This document shows, one piece after another, positions 24,888-36,873 of a stretch of DNA of 64,000 bases. Origin of the DNA: Bradysia coprophila (lineage: Eukaryota > Arthropoda > Insecta > Diptera > Sciaridae); assembly GCF_014529535.1 (NCBI RefSeq), contig NC_050736.1:806001-870000 (forward strand). Reading direction: 5' to 3'. Under the pieces are notes generated by a model. That model did not search any database. It worked only from the letters and a program-made list of their open reading frames with translations, and was not told the DNA's origin. The translations under genes were made by a program, and so were the position numbers. Position 1 is the stretch's first letter. Every line of letters begins with the position of its first letter.

Positions 24888-25195
24888 AGTATTAGTACGA
24901 GTCTTTTATATACAGCCTTATATCAGTGCGGTATTTTATCTACCTAGGTGAAATAATAGCAGTGAAAAAGTGCTATTATTTCGCCGTCTGTAGATAAAAT
25001 AGCGTATTCACCTCTGTCCAAATGTTTATTTAGACACTTGTGGTTATAACATTCGCCTTCGGCTCATGCAATAACTCTCCAATGTCTAAATAAACATGTG
25101 GACAGAGGTGAATAATCTACTATTATCGCAGTAGGCGCTAGTATTAGTACGAGTCTCTTATATACAGCCTTATGTCAGTGAGGTATTTTATCGCA
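24888..25195. repeat. Direct repeats flanking a foldback
   Basis: A stretch of about 50 bp, from GTATTAGTACGAGTC through ATATACAGCCTTAT to GGTATTTTATC, occurs at 24888-24941 and again near 25141-25193. Between the copies lies a palindrome (25004-25112) with arms around TATTCACCTCTGTCC and the apical motif CGCCTTCGGCTC. Either a foldback inserted and duplicated its target region, or a larger element contains it. Confidence 0.55.
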
Positions 25196-26153
25196 GTAGG
25201 CAAACATCTCAAACACGGTGTGCCTGAACCGAATTTAAACAAAAATTTTTGCACCTCTGATTTTTCTTTTAATTTGTCTTTTTTGGGTCATAACAAACAA
25301 CTTTTGTTCGAGTGGTAGGTTGGCGCAGCGGGCGCTTTTCGAAAAAATTGCGAAAACGTCATCTGAAGTCCATTATTTGGCCGTTTTCAGCACTTTTAAT
25401 AAGTGTTGTGGGCTAAATGACTTATTATATAAATTTTGGTAAGTCATCTGATCATTGAAAGTGATCAAGAATACTGTCAACTAGTTACAAGAACTTAATA
25501 TGCCGCTAAATGTGACAATTATGATGGGATTCTTCGATATATGTGAGCAGCGCTCCAAAATTTCGGAGTAGCTGTACGTAACAGCATTGTAGGACCAATC
25601 AGAGTTCAATATGACTACAGTTTCCTAATGTTACTATCTTTCCTATGTCTTCGAGGTATATCAAAGCGATTCTCTATTTAAATTTTATATTTTTCGTTAC
25701 GAAAGTGTCGGTTTTGGTGGTTTCGGTTTCACGGAGGTCCCTTTACTTAGCTACATTTTTTCTATAGTGTTACAATATTGGACAAAAAGACGACTAAATA
25801 ACATCACAAAATGTTTTAATATATTCGGTATGGCTAGAAGCATGTATGGCAAAAAAATGTGAAAAAAATGCAAAATCTAGTGATGTAATTTTGCGTTAGC
25901 ACTCTAGGGTAAATTTGTTTACTCTTATGTACGTCGTGTATATAGGGGACAATACACACACACCGTATGCGATAAAATATATTCCTGATAACAAAGATCC
26001 TTAATTAATCTTAATTTTATCTTATGAAAAAAGCACTCCGTTTTCTCTCCCTTTACACTTTAAACAATAGAAAAGAGACGTGGTTTAGATAAACGGAGGC
26101 AAAACTGAGTGGTTTCTTTGTAAATGGAAATCAATCCTTAATCCAAATTTCAG
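25196..26153. other. Spacer upstream of the first metallo-beta-lactamase-like gene
   Basis: No gene is recognised. The missing first exon of the gene beginning at 26154 should lie here. One weak candidate starts at the ATG near 26027 (MKKALRFLSLYTL) with a poor donor, GTTTAG, and is not convincing. Confidence 0.35.
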
Positions 26154-27073
26154 TCAACTGCGTACGTTAGAAAATGGATTTTGGAATGTTCGTGTCCCTT
26201 TCCGTATGGTTGGAGTGGAAATCGGAACACACATGTCTATCATACGATTACAGAACGGACGTTTTTTAATTATTGACACTGTTGCAATGAATGATGAATT
26301 GAAACACGAATTTAACCAGCTCACTTCTAACGGAAGCAATATTGAGGCGGTCGTTGCTGTACATCCATTTCACACATTGGCTTACTCTGCCTTCCATAAA
26401 CTATATCCGAATGTTAAATACTACGGAACGCCCAGACATTTGAGAAAAATATCTGAAATACATTGGGCAGGTCAACTAGATGCCGATGAAAACAAAGAAT
26501 TGCTATCGAAATGGGCTCCTGAAGTCGAACTTCGCATTCCAGACGGTGATTCTAGTTTTTTTTTTAAAGTTTAAGTTTACTTCAGTAACGAACAACTCAT
26601 GTCTTATGGTTTTAGGAGCTGAATATTATAATCCTCGGCCAGAAGCTATAAATCACTTTGTTAGCGTGTTCGTTTATCATAGTAAATCCAAAACACTTCA
26701 CGTCGATGATACCTTAATCTACATCGAAACCTCTATTTGGCCAATTAATTTATTATTGCAGCCAGGATCGCTAATATTCCATCCATCACTGATAATCGGA
26801 CTGAAACCCGATGCCGAAGCTCCGCTACAATTCCACAAGTGGATGAATCAGATATTAAAAGACTGGAACATAGAAAACTTGTGTACTGCTCATGTCGGTG
26901 TTAAGGTTGGAGGAGCACAATCTGCGATTCAAAAGTTAGTTAATGATTCTGAGGTATTGTTCCAGGGCATCAGTGAACTTCATAGTAGAAGTAGATTGTT
27001 TTCTTTTCTTGTTGATAAGTTTTCCGAACCATTTGGTCAGATTGTAGAGTATTTGTCGGCGATAATAAGTTGA
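26154..27073 (+). CDS. Metallo-beta-lactamase-fold protein, paralogue A (5' exon missing)
   Basis: Hydrolase-fold protein of unknown substrate, about 60-65% identical by eye to the next gene. Two exons are clear: 26154-26545 and 26616-27073. The first starts in phase 2 after AAATTTCAG, so an upstream exon (probably the signal peptide) is needed. Conserved blocks: NGFWNVRVPF, EIGTHMSIIRL, FLIIDTVA, VVAVHPFHTLAYSAFHKLYP, YYGTPRHLRK, HVDDTLIY and CTAHVGVK. HPFHT stands where active enzymes have HxHxDH, which resembles the DUF4336 branch of the fold. The C-terminus is about 25 residues longer than in paralogue B and hydrophobic (FSFLVDKFSEPFGQIVEYL). AATAAA follows the stop at once. Confidence 0.75.
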
Positions 27074-27887
27074 ATAAAACGCAGATGATAATGAGAAGAT
27101 TTTGTTTTGAAGTGAGTAACAACCAATATCAAATTGCATAATTAACCTTGAGGTCACCTAGGCATGTATTAATTTGTATACGATGTTATCGCATCATTTA
27201 CTTCATTTAATAGATGAAAAGGCCGACTACAAAAGGCTACCTCAGTTATATCCATCCGATTTTATTCTTAAACCTTAGTGCTACAGATTTCAATATAACT
27301 TCTTATAAGAAAGTAGGGCCACCCATTTGGGGCACCAAGGGAACTTTGATAAATTTTTGTTCTTGTTATTTTGGGCGCTAGTCTTTTATTGGGGTGCATG
27401 GACACTTGCCCAAAGTGTCCATATGGAACAGGTGGCACTGTAAAAAAGCGTCAGACACCCACATTTTCTGGTAATTTTAATGCCAATCATTGTATCAAAC
27501 ATCCGAAACACACACTACGTTCAATTTAAATGCAAATTAGATGCAATAAGTAAAATCGAGATGTTATAATGTTATATGCGTACGAATACAGAGGGGTAAT
27601 TAGTGGGAATAGTAGTACATGTCATGAGTAATGGTGGAGTAATCATCTGGTGAGTGGTAATATAGAAAAGTTCACAATTGGCTTACAATCAAAGTAAAGA
27701 TATGGACATGTTTTGGTCAGATTGTTTACCCCTGCAATCACTGTTTAAAGTCAATTCAATTAACCAAACACGAACAAAAAATCATTCAAAGCAACATCAG
27801 ATAAGACGACTAACATTTAGTCATTTAGTCATATGTTTCACCGTTTTTCAAGCGAAATAAATAGTTCATTCATTCACAGATCTTAGA
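27074..27887. other. Spacer between the two paralogues
   Basis: AT-rich, with no open frame of note. The last few hundred bases presumably hold the promoter of paralogue B. Confidence 0.4.
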
Positions 27888-28930
27888 ATGAAGTCTTTAT
27901 TTTTGTTATTGTGCTTAATTTGCGCCACTAAAAGGTCACAATGTGATCCTGACCCTGAGTAAGTAGTCCAATCAGTGCCGTGTCTTAATGGACACCATGT
28001 TAACCCTTTTTCGGAAAACATCAATCACTTTCTTATTCCTAACAGTATTGGATCATTCTTTTCGTCACTGTTTGGAGCTCCCCAGGATACACCAATTCGT
28101 TCATTCGGAAATGGGTTCTGGAACGTTCGAGTTCCTTTTCAAATCAAACTTTTAGAAATTGGCACACATATGTCACTCATTCAACTAAGTAATGGAAATT
28201 TTCTGGTCATTGATACGGTAGCACTTAATGATCAACTTGAAAGAGAGTTGAACGAGCTAACTAACAATGGAACGAAAATCGAAGCTGTCTTAGCCGTGCA
28301 TCCATTCCACACGTTAGCCTATTCTGCGTTTCACAGACTGTATCCGAATGTACCATACTATGGCACTCCGAGACATTTACGAAAACTGACTGAAATAAAA
28401 TGGGCTGGTCAACTGGATGATAAGGAAAATAAGGAGCTACTCTCAAAATGGGCACCGGATGTTGAACTTCGAATTCCTGCTGGTTACATTGAGTAACTAC
28501 CAAGTCTGTCTTGTATTGACTGACATATCATAACTTTCCAGGTGCCGAATATTTTGATCCCCAGCCAGAAGACACCAATCACTTTGTAAGCATTTTCGTT
28601 TATCATCGAAACTCCAAAACATTGCACGTTGACGACACCCTAATATACGCCGAAGATCCCAGTTGGCCGGTCAGATTGGTTTTCGGTGTTCAGGCAGGCT
28701 CTTTGAAATTTCATCCATCTATGGCAGATGGGGGATTATATCGAACCGTCGAGGCACCACTTCAATTTAGAGATTGGATGAAGAAATTGCTAGACGATTG
28801 GGACTTTGAAAATTTGTGCACTGCTCACATTGGCGTCAAAAAAGGTGGTGCTCATGATGCCGTTCGAGAACTGGTGAATGAATCAGAAAAACTGTTTGAA
28901 GAACTAAGCGAACGGAATAGGAACAATTAA
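27888..28930 (+). CDS. Secreted metallo-beta-lactamase-fold protein, paralogue B (complete)
   Basis: Three exons (27888-27958, 28046-28482, 28542-28930) give 298 aa. The signal peptide MKSLFLLLCLICATKRSQC predicts secretion. The fold's blocks follow in order: FGNGFWNVRVPF, EIGTHMSLIQL, FLVIDTVALND, VLAVHPFHTLAYSAFHRLYP, YYGTPRHLRKLTEIKWAGQL, HVDDTLIYAEDPSWP and CTAHIGVKKGGAHDAV. Possible metal ligands are the two histidines of HPFHT, the Asp of HVDD and the His of TAHIG; the canonical HxHxDH is absent. The intron 2 donor is a weak GTTACA, but the phase and the paralogue agree. AATAAA near 28957. I infer a hydrolase; the substrate is unknown. Confidence 0.85.
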
Positions 28931-30834
28931 CAGCAAAACCTATGAGGTGTGAGTTTGAATAAAAAATGTAAAAGTTCGTTGCTCTCGAATATAATTAGTG
29001 TTAGTTAATAACTTTGTCTTTAAATTCATTTATTCACGCAAACGTTGGATCGATGAATATTCAAATAAAATTGAAGGAAATTAAAAAGCGAAAAGTAAAA
29101 ATAGATACCACGCCAAGGTAAAAATCGTTAGAAAGCTTACAAAATCCGTTTACATTGAGGTCTACATTGTCACAAATTTTAAGATTTAAACTGATGTCCT
29201 GAGCTTTTTTTAGGTAAAGTTCAGTTTCTTGTTAAATACTTTCGATGAATTCTATTAAAATTACCCAATTATCGACACTTGACTCGGTTTACTAAGGCCC
29301 TTTAAAAGCGTTTCAATAGAAATAGGAACTTTTCCTCTCAAACTTTCATTACAATCGTTTTGTTCTGTTAAAATCTTCCATAAAATTGATGCATTCTTGC
29401 ATTGCGCTCACGAACGAAAGTTTTGAACATGAGAAACCCTAACAAAAAGTTTATATTTTCCTATCGAATACATATCCTTTAGCTATCTGGTTTATTAAAA
29501 CTATAAAACTGTCCTCGTCAACCTTACAAAGATGTGTGAAATTGTAATGGAAGAACATTCCACAGTATTATTTTCAACCTTCGCGGTCGTTAATCACATG
29601 ACCTAGAACTTTAATTATTTGTTCCATAGCGATTGATCCTTGAAACGAATCGATGGAAAAAAAGACGACTACTTGCTATAAATTGATATCGTATAAACAG
29701 TGAAGGCAAAACATGTCCAGAATGTAGGGTTCATTGCGCAGGTACTGTTTATAAATTTAAACGTAGATGTTTTTCTTCAAAAGGGATACACTTTAGTCAG
29801 GCTGCAAAATTGGCACACTGTTTCGTTGTCATTCCTTAGATTCGGTTCGTGAAAAGGGACGCTTTTGAATGATTTGCTTTCGCAAATAAAAGTTAAAATT
29901 TAACTGAAAGCTTTGATGAATACATTAAGTTATAGAATTCATAATTTGTAACGTTCATCAAACACAGCACAACTGGACTGTTCTATGTGACGTCATTATT
30001 ATCCTTCAATTGAGAAGGGTATATAACAAAGGAGAAATACAAAATACTTGAAAGTATCAAAGGAAAATAAAACTTTACATTACCACCCACGGTCTTCGGC
30101 AACCAAATGAAACATTTTCCTTTTCGTTAGTCGTTGTGCTGTACAAGCAGCATCATAAATATTACTTTTCCAATTATTACCAACACAATCTATCATCATA
30201 ATTTGTGGAATTTATTACATCGCATTCAAGTGATATCAATGAAACAAACAACAACTGTGAATATCGAGTTGTTGCAACAAAGGGGCACAGAGCGCATTAT
30301 ACCCTTTCATTGAATGTTTCCATTGAATGAAAAATTTCATTGCTCCTGTATTTTCGCTGCCATTCAGTGAAAGGTTAATGCAAACGTGCATCGAAGTTCT
30401 AGTTCAATTTCATTTTTGTTTTTTGTTGTATTAAAATTTTCCTTCGAAGAACGGAAAAAAAGGTTTCTGCAACATTCGGTATGACAATAAGTGCGAGATT
30501 ATTTGGAGGAACAGAAAATGTTTTTCTGTGATCCAACAAAAGACATTAGTCTAACAATTTTGCTTGTAAATACAATGAAGAACACACGAAAGTTATTCTG
30601 ACACCTGTGTTATCTATATGTACATCTCTAGAATAGTGTGGTGTAATTCATAAATAAAGAATTTTTCCAATAAATTTTCATTGTCAAAGCTATTGACAAT
30701 TCATTTGGCATTAAAAATTGATTTTATGGATAAAAGAATGTGGTTTGAGTTGCACGGTGTTTAAATAAACATTTTTCTCCTTTGTGTATCAAAATTTAAT
30801 GGTACGGACAGATAACAGTCTCTGAGAGTGCACT
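28931..30834. other. Intergenic stretch, no gene recognised
   Basis: 1.9 kb of AT-rich DNA without exon-like frames. A TATA-like GGGTATATAACAAAGG occurs near 30017, but I see no coding sequence downstream that obviously uses it. Confidence 0.4.
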
Positions 30835-32068
30835 ATGTCCTCAGCCAAGGTGTTTATATTTTTAATACTTTTAAATTGCGTAAGTGCAGGCGACACGATC
30901 ATTTTTATTAGGATTCAATAGCGTTTCGAATTGAAATTTTTGGAAAATTTTGTTTTCATATTCACAGGTGAACGGAAATAAATATTGTGCATTCGAGCAA
31001 GATGGTGAAGCAAAGTATTACGTATGCCAGATGCGTAATGAGTATTGCTGTCGATTGGGATGCTGTGTTAATTTAGCATTCCAGTTCTACCAAATGTGGT
31101 ACTACTGGTGAGTCGTTAAATAATAATGATGACTTGAAAGGTTTGCATGATATTGAAAGGCATTCCTCAGAAACATTACAATCTTATGATTCATTTAAAT
31201 AGCTAAGGTCATGTTCTAAGCTTTGTTTTAAATGATTTCACATTAAAATCAGAGTTCAATAGAGTAACAGTACGTTTAGTTGTACTAAGTTAAATGATGC
31301 AATACATTTCAGGCTTCTTTTAATATTCATGTTCATGCTATGTTCTGGAGGTGGCTGGTGGTATCGCTTTTGTCGACAACCATCAAACGTATCATCCTAT
31401 ACAATGGCAACTGCGGCTGCACAACATGTCCCTGAGCGACAATATCAGCGACGAACCACCCATGAACAAAATCATCGTAGACAACGCTTAGTTCAAGCCA
31501 TGCAACATTCTCGTGTTTTGATGAACGACCCTTCCATGAACGTTGTTTGGAAAAGTAAGTGTTTACTTACCATTATTATTGTCGATTGTGGTATAGACAC
31601 CTTCTGGATATATTTTCCTTCTCAACAGATATGACAAATTCACCGCCGCCCAATTATTATTCGTCGTCAAACACCTATTATCACGCCAACAATTCACAGG
31701 CCGCTCCCAATTATCATCCATCCGTCCAACAATTGCAATGTCCGTATTATCAGCTTTATGGCCCGCCACCCAGTTATGATTCAGTGGTGCAAATCAGTAA
31801 CAGTTCGGTGCAGCCCACTTGCGTGTTAGTTACCAGCACAATTCCGTGTAGTTTTATAACGCCGACAACTGCAAATGCTGCATTGAATGATGCTTCAAAC
31901 AATACTCCATCGAGTTCTGCTGCTGACGGAACAGCCAGTTCAGCAAACGCAATTTCCCAACCAAACGATTTCGAACAACCGTCCACTTCCAGTAACATTC
32001 CCAATAATGCTCCCAGCATCGAACGAAGATACGAAACGCGAAGAAAGTCCGGTACTGGGTCGGTTTGA
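30835..32068 (+). CDS. VOPP1/WBP1-like single-pass membrane adaptor with PPxY motifs
   Basis: Four exons (30835-30879, 30968-31107, 31313-31554, 31629-32068) give 288 aa. Order: signal peptide (MSSAKVFIFLILLNC), a short cysteine-rich lumenal segment (KYCAFEQDGEAKYYVC, EYCCRLGCCVNLAF), a membrane span (MWYYWLLLIFMFMLCSGGG), then a long Ser/Asn/Pro-rich cytosolic tail with PPPNY and PPPSY. The YYVC-CC-CCV-W-YYW layout matches vertebrate VOPP1/WBP1L, which recruit WW-domain ubiquitin ligases through PPxY and act at endosomes or lysosomes. That role is known from the family and inferred here. The tail is longer than in VOPP1 (about 170 aa in vertebrates) and low in complexity. All splice phases agree. 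Confidence 0.85.
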
Positions 32069-32553
32069 TTGAAGTAAAGTTGACTGTAATTATAAGTCGT
32101 TCTTAATCTATCTAAATATTTACCTTCTCCATATCAAAAGGAATAGTGGGAAATTACGAGGCGGGTACTAATCGAGAAATTCGATATCCTCGCCACACGT
32201 TGTCCTACATGTTTTTTTTAATATCTCGACGAATTCTTTAAGTATGATGAAGGATTTTTTTCTGTGATCGAATAGTGAAGATTGGAGGTGCGCAACAAAA
32301 CAAAATCAACTTTCAACCAACGCAAACATATTTGAACAAACAAAATTTAGCGGTGAAAACGAAAAGTTTTACGATCAGACCAATGCAGCGTAATTTCTTT
32401 GCAAAAAAGCTTTAACATTTTACAGACGACTCTTTTGATATAATTGGTTGCAAATATCAAGGTTTTCGATGAGGAGGTTACGCCGATTACCGCAAAAATC
32501 CACTGAACTTTGCTGTAATATTCATACAAAATTTTAGCGCAATTTCAGTTCAA
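32069..32553. other. 3' flank, no further gene
   Basis: Likely the 3' untranslated region of the VOPP1-like gene, followed by spacer. Nothing else is supportable. Confidence 0.35.
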
Positions 32554-32702
32554 TCAATGTACTTCAAGCATGAGTGGTACTCTAAATAGGCTACTGAAAC
32601 TTGACGGTGTGTAACACATTTGTAAAATACTGTAAAAACATTTTCATGTAAAATAGAGTAGTTTCTGCAGCTGACAACTATGCTCAAATTTGCTTGAAGT
32701 GC
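32554..32702. mobile_element. MITE copy 2 of the GCACTTCAAGC family
   Basis: Diverged copy of the element at 2811-2967. It shares ACTTCAAGCATGAGTGGTAC at the left end and TTTGCTTGAAGTGC at the right end, with alignable sequence between (AGTACTGAAACTGGAC in copy 1, GGCTACTGAAACTTGAC here). The outermost few bases of the right terminus do not match copy 1, and no target-site duplication is clear. Confidence 0.65.
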
Positions 32703-33708
32703 GATACGGCCCAGTGAGTGAAATAATGACGATCACCTTAGCGTCATCGTATCCATCCGTGAATGATCAAATTGGTTGAAAAAATGCACTCGTTCCGAAG
32801 ACTCCATGACCACTTTTGTCACGGCAGTGTAAAAGTAAACCTGGCAAGAGCGGTTCATTATTGAAACGTCAAATGAGGGACCTAATACACTGTATGAAAA
32901 TGAACTCAAATGAAAACTGACATAAGTTGAAAAATTTAATTCGCAAAAAACATAGGGCTACGAGATTATTCAGGTCACTAGTCAAACAAGCGCTCCCGCC
33001 TGGGTTACTTTTACTCTGCCGTGCTTTTGTTTACTGTGAGCATTCATTTAAAAAAACTCTACCTCATTACTTTCCGGTTAATTTTTTTTTAATTCCAAGA
33101 ACTATTAAGACAGTTCTAAGAACTCGCGCACATACACACGCCTTAAAAAAATATTTTTCATAGCCTCTTTGTTTTGTCTAAAGCTTCCCAGATGGCTAAT
33201 GGCTCATTATAAAAATCAAAATTTATCATTGCTGACAAGAATATCATTTGATGTTTAATTGCACTGAAAATTCGATGAGTATTGCTGACTTTCCGTAGAA
33301 ACGGCGAGTAAGGAAAATGAGTATTGGTTCAGAAAGTCCCCGAATTTTCAGTGCAATATGTTCCTATCGTGCCTAGGCAAAATGGCAAGAATGTCTTTCT
33401 AACGAAAATGATGTTTCAACTAGGGCCTATTTTTAAGAAAATATTTTCTTGAAATTTTTGGAATTTTCTTAAAAATCTCTTTGAAGAAATTCGAGAATTT
33501 TCAAGAAATTTTGAGAAAATCAAAAAGAACGTTTTCTCAAAAAATGACTCTGACTCCGATATCGATATCTACAAAAAGAATTCATCTTTCGAATTTGACT
33601 ACCATTTACGCGTTTTACCTGGCGTTACTTGCTATCAAAGCTCTTAAAAATTGACCTAAAATTAAAAAGCAAATAATAAAAACGATGGACATAGTCTAGG
33701 GAGCTGGG
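32703..33708. other. Gene-free spacer
   Basis: No coding signal. Around 33420-33540 there is low-complexity sequence built from GAAATTTT/AAAATTTC-like words that folds on itself. It may be a decayed MITE. Confidence 0.35.
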
Positions 33709-33870
33709 CAGGGCTTACTTTAGAGAATTTTAATTCTGAAAATTCTGAAAAAATTCCTAAAAAGTTCTGAAAAATTCCGAAAAATTATTTCAGAATTTTT
33801 CGGAACTTTTTCGGAATTTTTTCAGAATTTTCGGAATTTTCGGAATTAAAATTCTCTATAGTAAGCCCTG
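33709..33870. mobile_element. hAT-like MITE, palindromic GAAAATTCTG interior, 8 bp duplication
   Basis: A 162 bp element starting CAGGGCTTACTTTAGAGAAT and ending with the near-complement ATTCTCTATAGTAAGCCCTG. GAGCTGGG is duplicated exactly at 33701-33708 and 33871-33878. The interior is a short-word repeat (GAAAAATTCC/TTCAGAATTTT) that makes almost the whole element one hairpin. Terminus and duplication length indicate a hAT-type non-autonomous element. Confidence 0.85.
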
Positions 33871-35158
33871 GAGCTGGGAGCATACATGATCGAAACATGG
33901 GATGGGTCATCTACTCAACTAGACAGAAAATAATTATTTGACGTGGATTGATCTGGATGAGACAAGTAATGTAATCGCACAAGTCATCCGAGTTTTGGAT
34001 AAACCCTTTAAAATCAAAAGTGTTGAAGATAATTTTCCTCATCTTTCAGGGGTGCAAAAATAGCTAGTCTTGCATCTAAACCATGATAATAGTTTAAAAC
34101 ATGAGTCAACTTAAAATGTTTTGTTAGAAGAGCAATCTTCATTGGAAAGAGTTTTTTTTCATTAAGCGTTTTCATCTTTTCATCTTTACCGTTTTCATGC
34201 AACAATTGTAGTTCTATTAAATGTTTTACTGGTTTCGCATTATTTCCAGCATAAATCTTCAATTCCATTTTTAATGCCGTTTCACTTTTTCACCTGCCCG
34301 TTTATCGAATTTTTAAATGAATGTACAAAATATTTTAAAAAACAAAATTGCAAACAATCAGCAAAGTCAAGAGCTATATTATATGTAAATGTTAATGGTG
34401 TGCTAGTTGTTAAGGTCTTCCCATTACATTTTGTATTGAACACACAAAATTGCAATAAAGCTAATGAGGATAAAAATGAGAAATTCAAATAAAAGTTAAA
34501 AACTCTTCGTTTTTGTTAACATCTTTCGTTTGATATTGTTTGCCTATCAAAGAGGCAGGCCAATTGTCTTTAACAGTACTGCCTGATCGAAAATATCAGT
34601 AGATAAAATAGAAGTACTCACGGCTATAAGTGTCTTTTACTGTTGTGCCCACGTAAAGAATCCCGTTTTCATATCTAAGCTGTACTTCTTGGCTTTTATC
34701 ATTTGCCATTTTAAACAGCATATGAAATGAGAGAAACCAGAGAAACGGAGATGAACAGCTTCGATACAAAAGTGGAATCTTTTACGTGGGCAGTGCAGTA
34801 GTTCGAGTTCGAAGGTGTCTCGTTTTGAAACTAAAAGGATTAAACTTTCACTGGGACTTGATGTTTATAATAGATTTCTTTCTGCGTTGCAGAAAGCCTG
34901 CATCAGAACATATATCCGGCAAATAGTAAAATTTGAGTGTTTGTGCTTGGAGCTGGAGTGCTATGTTGAGCTACAACAACGACAACCAGTACAAAATGTG
35001 TAATTAAAACTAAAATCGGGATGGAACTTTGTAGCCACTTAAGTTGTCCGAACAATTGATTTGCCTTGATAATTCGACACCATTCACGACCAGATTCATG
35101 ATGACATAGCAGCTTATTGTAAAACTCAGACTGTTTTTTGTATAAAAAATTTATTGTA
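33871..35158. other. Spacer downstream of the CUB gene
   Basis: It holds the likely 3' region of the minus-strand CUB gene (TTTATT at about 35150 is AATAAA on its strand). An ATG-initiated minus-strand frame at 34014-34268 encodes 84 aa (starts MELKIYAGNNAKPVKHLIEL), with no recognised domain or signal peptide. It may be an orphan gene, a transposon remnant or chance. Confidence 0.3.
34640..34798. mobile_element. Small MITE bounded by TA
   Basis: The left end CTGTTGTGCCCACGTAAAGA and the right end TCTTTTACGTGGGCAGTGCAG are imperfect inverted copies. TA flanks both ends (34638-34639 region and 34799-34800). About 159 bp, non-coding. The TA flanks would fit a Tc1/mariner-type target, but the evidence is modest. 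Confidence 0.5.
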
Positions 35159-36873
35159 CTACGCTATATTCACAGGACATTCGTTTTGCGAATATGATAA
35201 CGAAAATCCCCGATTACCAATATCCATTTGCTCGTTACCATCTGTGACGGCATATACAACAAACGGAGAAGCGTTACCTATTTTCAAAGAACCTATATGT
35301 CAATAATAAGTTCACTCAAAAATTATTCCTACTACTACTACTTACTCGTCGTACTAGCCAGTCCCAGGCCACAAAAGCGATCACTCGTCAGAGCCGCATT
35401 GTTTTGCCATGGACTCGGTATGACAATGTAATCAGTGCTACAGGATTGATCTTGTAGTGCTGATGTTCCTAATAGCGCTGCAATGAAATTTAGTATCGTT
35501 TCATCATCAAATTGTCATTTAAATGAATAACTATTGAGACGACTGACTCACCTGGATCCACAGCACCAACATCTCCAGTAACTGTAAACGAATATGTATC
35601 GGAAGATAGTGTACTGTATGTGATTGAGCATTGGTCAGCAGCTGTAGCTATACAAATCCTATTTGCATAAAACAATTTATTTAAAGAAAATTATTTATCC
35701 GATTGCAATGCAATGCAATGCAATTTAATCAATTTATAGTGGCGACTCATAGTGATTCTTATCTCAAAATTAATTTCTAGTTTCACCATGAACTACCTAT
35801 ATGCAAGCCATCGATTTTAATCGTGTAAAAAACAGCAATTTATTGAAAGTGTTGAATGTCGGTATCACTGGCTTTTTCTACTAACTTATAACTCTGATTA
35901 TGCAAAATGTGGTGAACATTAAAGGTCGTGACCTGGGGTCAATCAATTCACTCAATTATCTTAGTAACAACAAAAAAAATTCATAGAACTTTTCTTACCC
36001 ATAATTAAGATTAGCGATCTGTCTCGTTCCATCAACACCGACCGAATTGAGTGCTGAATTAGCTCCTGAACCATAATTGAAGCTTCGAATTACTCCGCTT
36101 GATGCCGAGTAATATTGGAGGCATCCAGACGGCGCTGAAACAACCATCGTATCAAAAAAACCGATCTATTCGGAAAGGCTATCCTTTATGCTTACCCAAT
36201 TTAGCAGAATTGCAGTCAATTTGGTTGATCATCATATGCCACTTTCTGCCAAAAGTATACGATGACGAAGCAGCAATATTTATCGTTATTGGTTGACTGC
36301 CGTCAAAAGTAGCGTACACATGCTGTCCACTGTTCATCCCACAAAGTGTTGGAACGTAGGACGATCCGCCCGTTATTGATATAGCATCTCTGTTACAAAC
36401 ACCATCTCCATTTGGAGGAGCTAACGATAGATCAAGGAAATCTAATCGAATTTGGCAAATATCAGCACTGGCGGGTGAAACAACAATCGAGCATCTACAA
36501 AATTAAAAATTAGTTCCATCCAATGATTACAGAATTTGTGGGAAACTATTACGTAGAACCGCCTCCCCAAGAACCAGGATAATTAGGATTTACGAAATAC
36601 GTGTTGTTGTAATTGGCCGTTCCTCCACAAGTTTGCTGATCTGAATTTTTTTTTTTTTAATAATTTCTTAGAGAACAGAGACAAAAGTAGCTTCCGACAT
36701 TGACTTACAAACACAACAAACAGCCTGACCCGTAAGTGTTGTACAAGATCCTGTCGCAATTCCGCCAGCATCAGAACATTCACCAGTCAGTACACATGTA
36801 CCAGTTAAATCATTGATGCCTGTGCAGGCCGTATTCGGGAATCGTCCGATGGTGTAGAAAGGGAAGAAGTCAA
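35159..36873 (-). CDS. Secreted CUB-domain protein (5' exon not located)
   Basis: Extracellular protein of the insect CUB family whose members have a clip-like N-terminal cysteine region and two CUB-type halves; function unknown. Seven exons fit in phase (high to low): 36709-36873, 36553-36640, 36196-36494, 35999-36134, 35552-35658, 35346-35477, 35159-35277. Features in order: a Cys-rich segment (NTACTGINDLTGTC, CTTLTGQAVCC), then CGGTANYNN, FVNPNYPGSW, CSIVVSP, CQIRLDFLDLSLAPP, CNRDAI and TLCGMNSGQHVYA for the first CUB. A diverged second half has GCLQYYSASSG, RSFNYG, CSITYS, DRFCG and ends NECPVNIA. The first exon starts in phase 1 and must be preceded by a signal-peptide exon, which I could not find. 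Confidence 0.85.
35706..35728. repeat. Short (GCAAT)n simple repeat
   Basis: About four tandem GCAAT units lie in an intron of the CUB gene. Confidence 0.8.

Noticed and set aside
24682-24951. 89-codon Arg-rich plus-strand frame
   Set aside because: Does not begin with ATG, overlaps the direct repeat at 24888 and has a low-complexity composition.
30017-30032. TATA-like GGGTATATAACAAAGG
   Set aside because: No coding exon follows within a sensible distance; AT-rich background makes such matches common.
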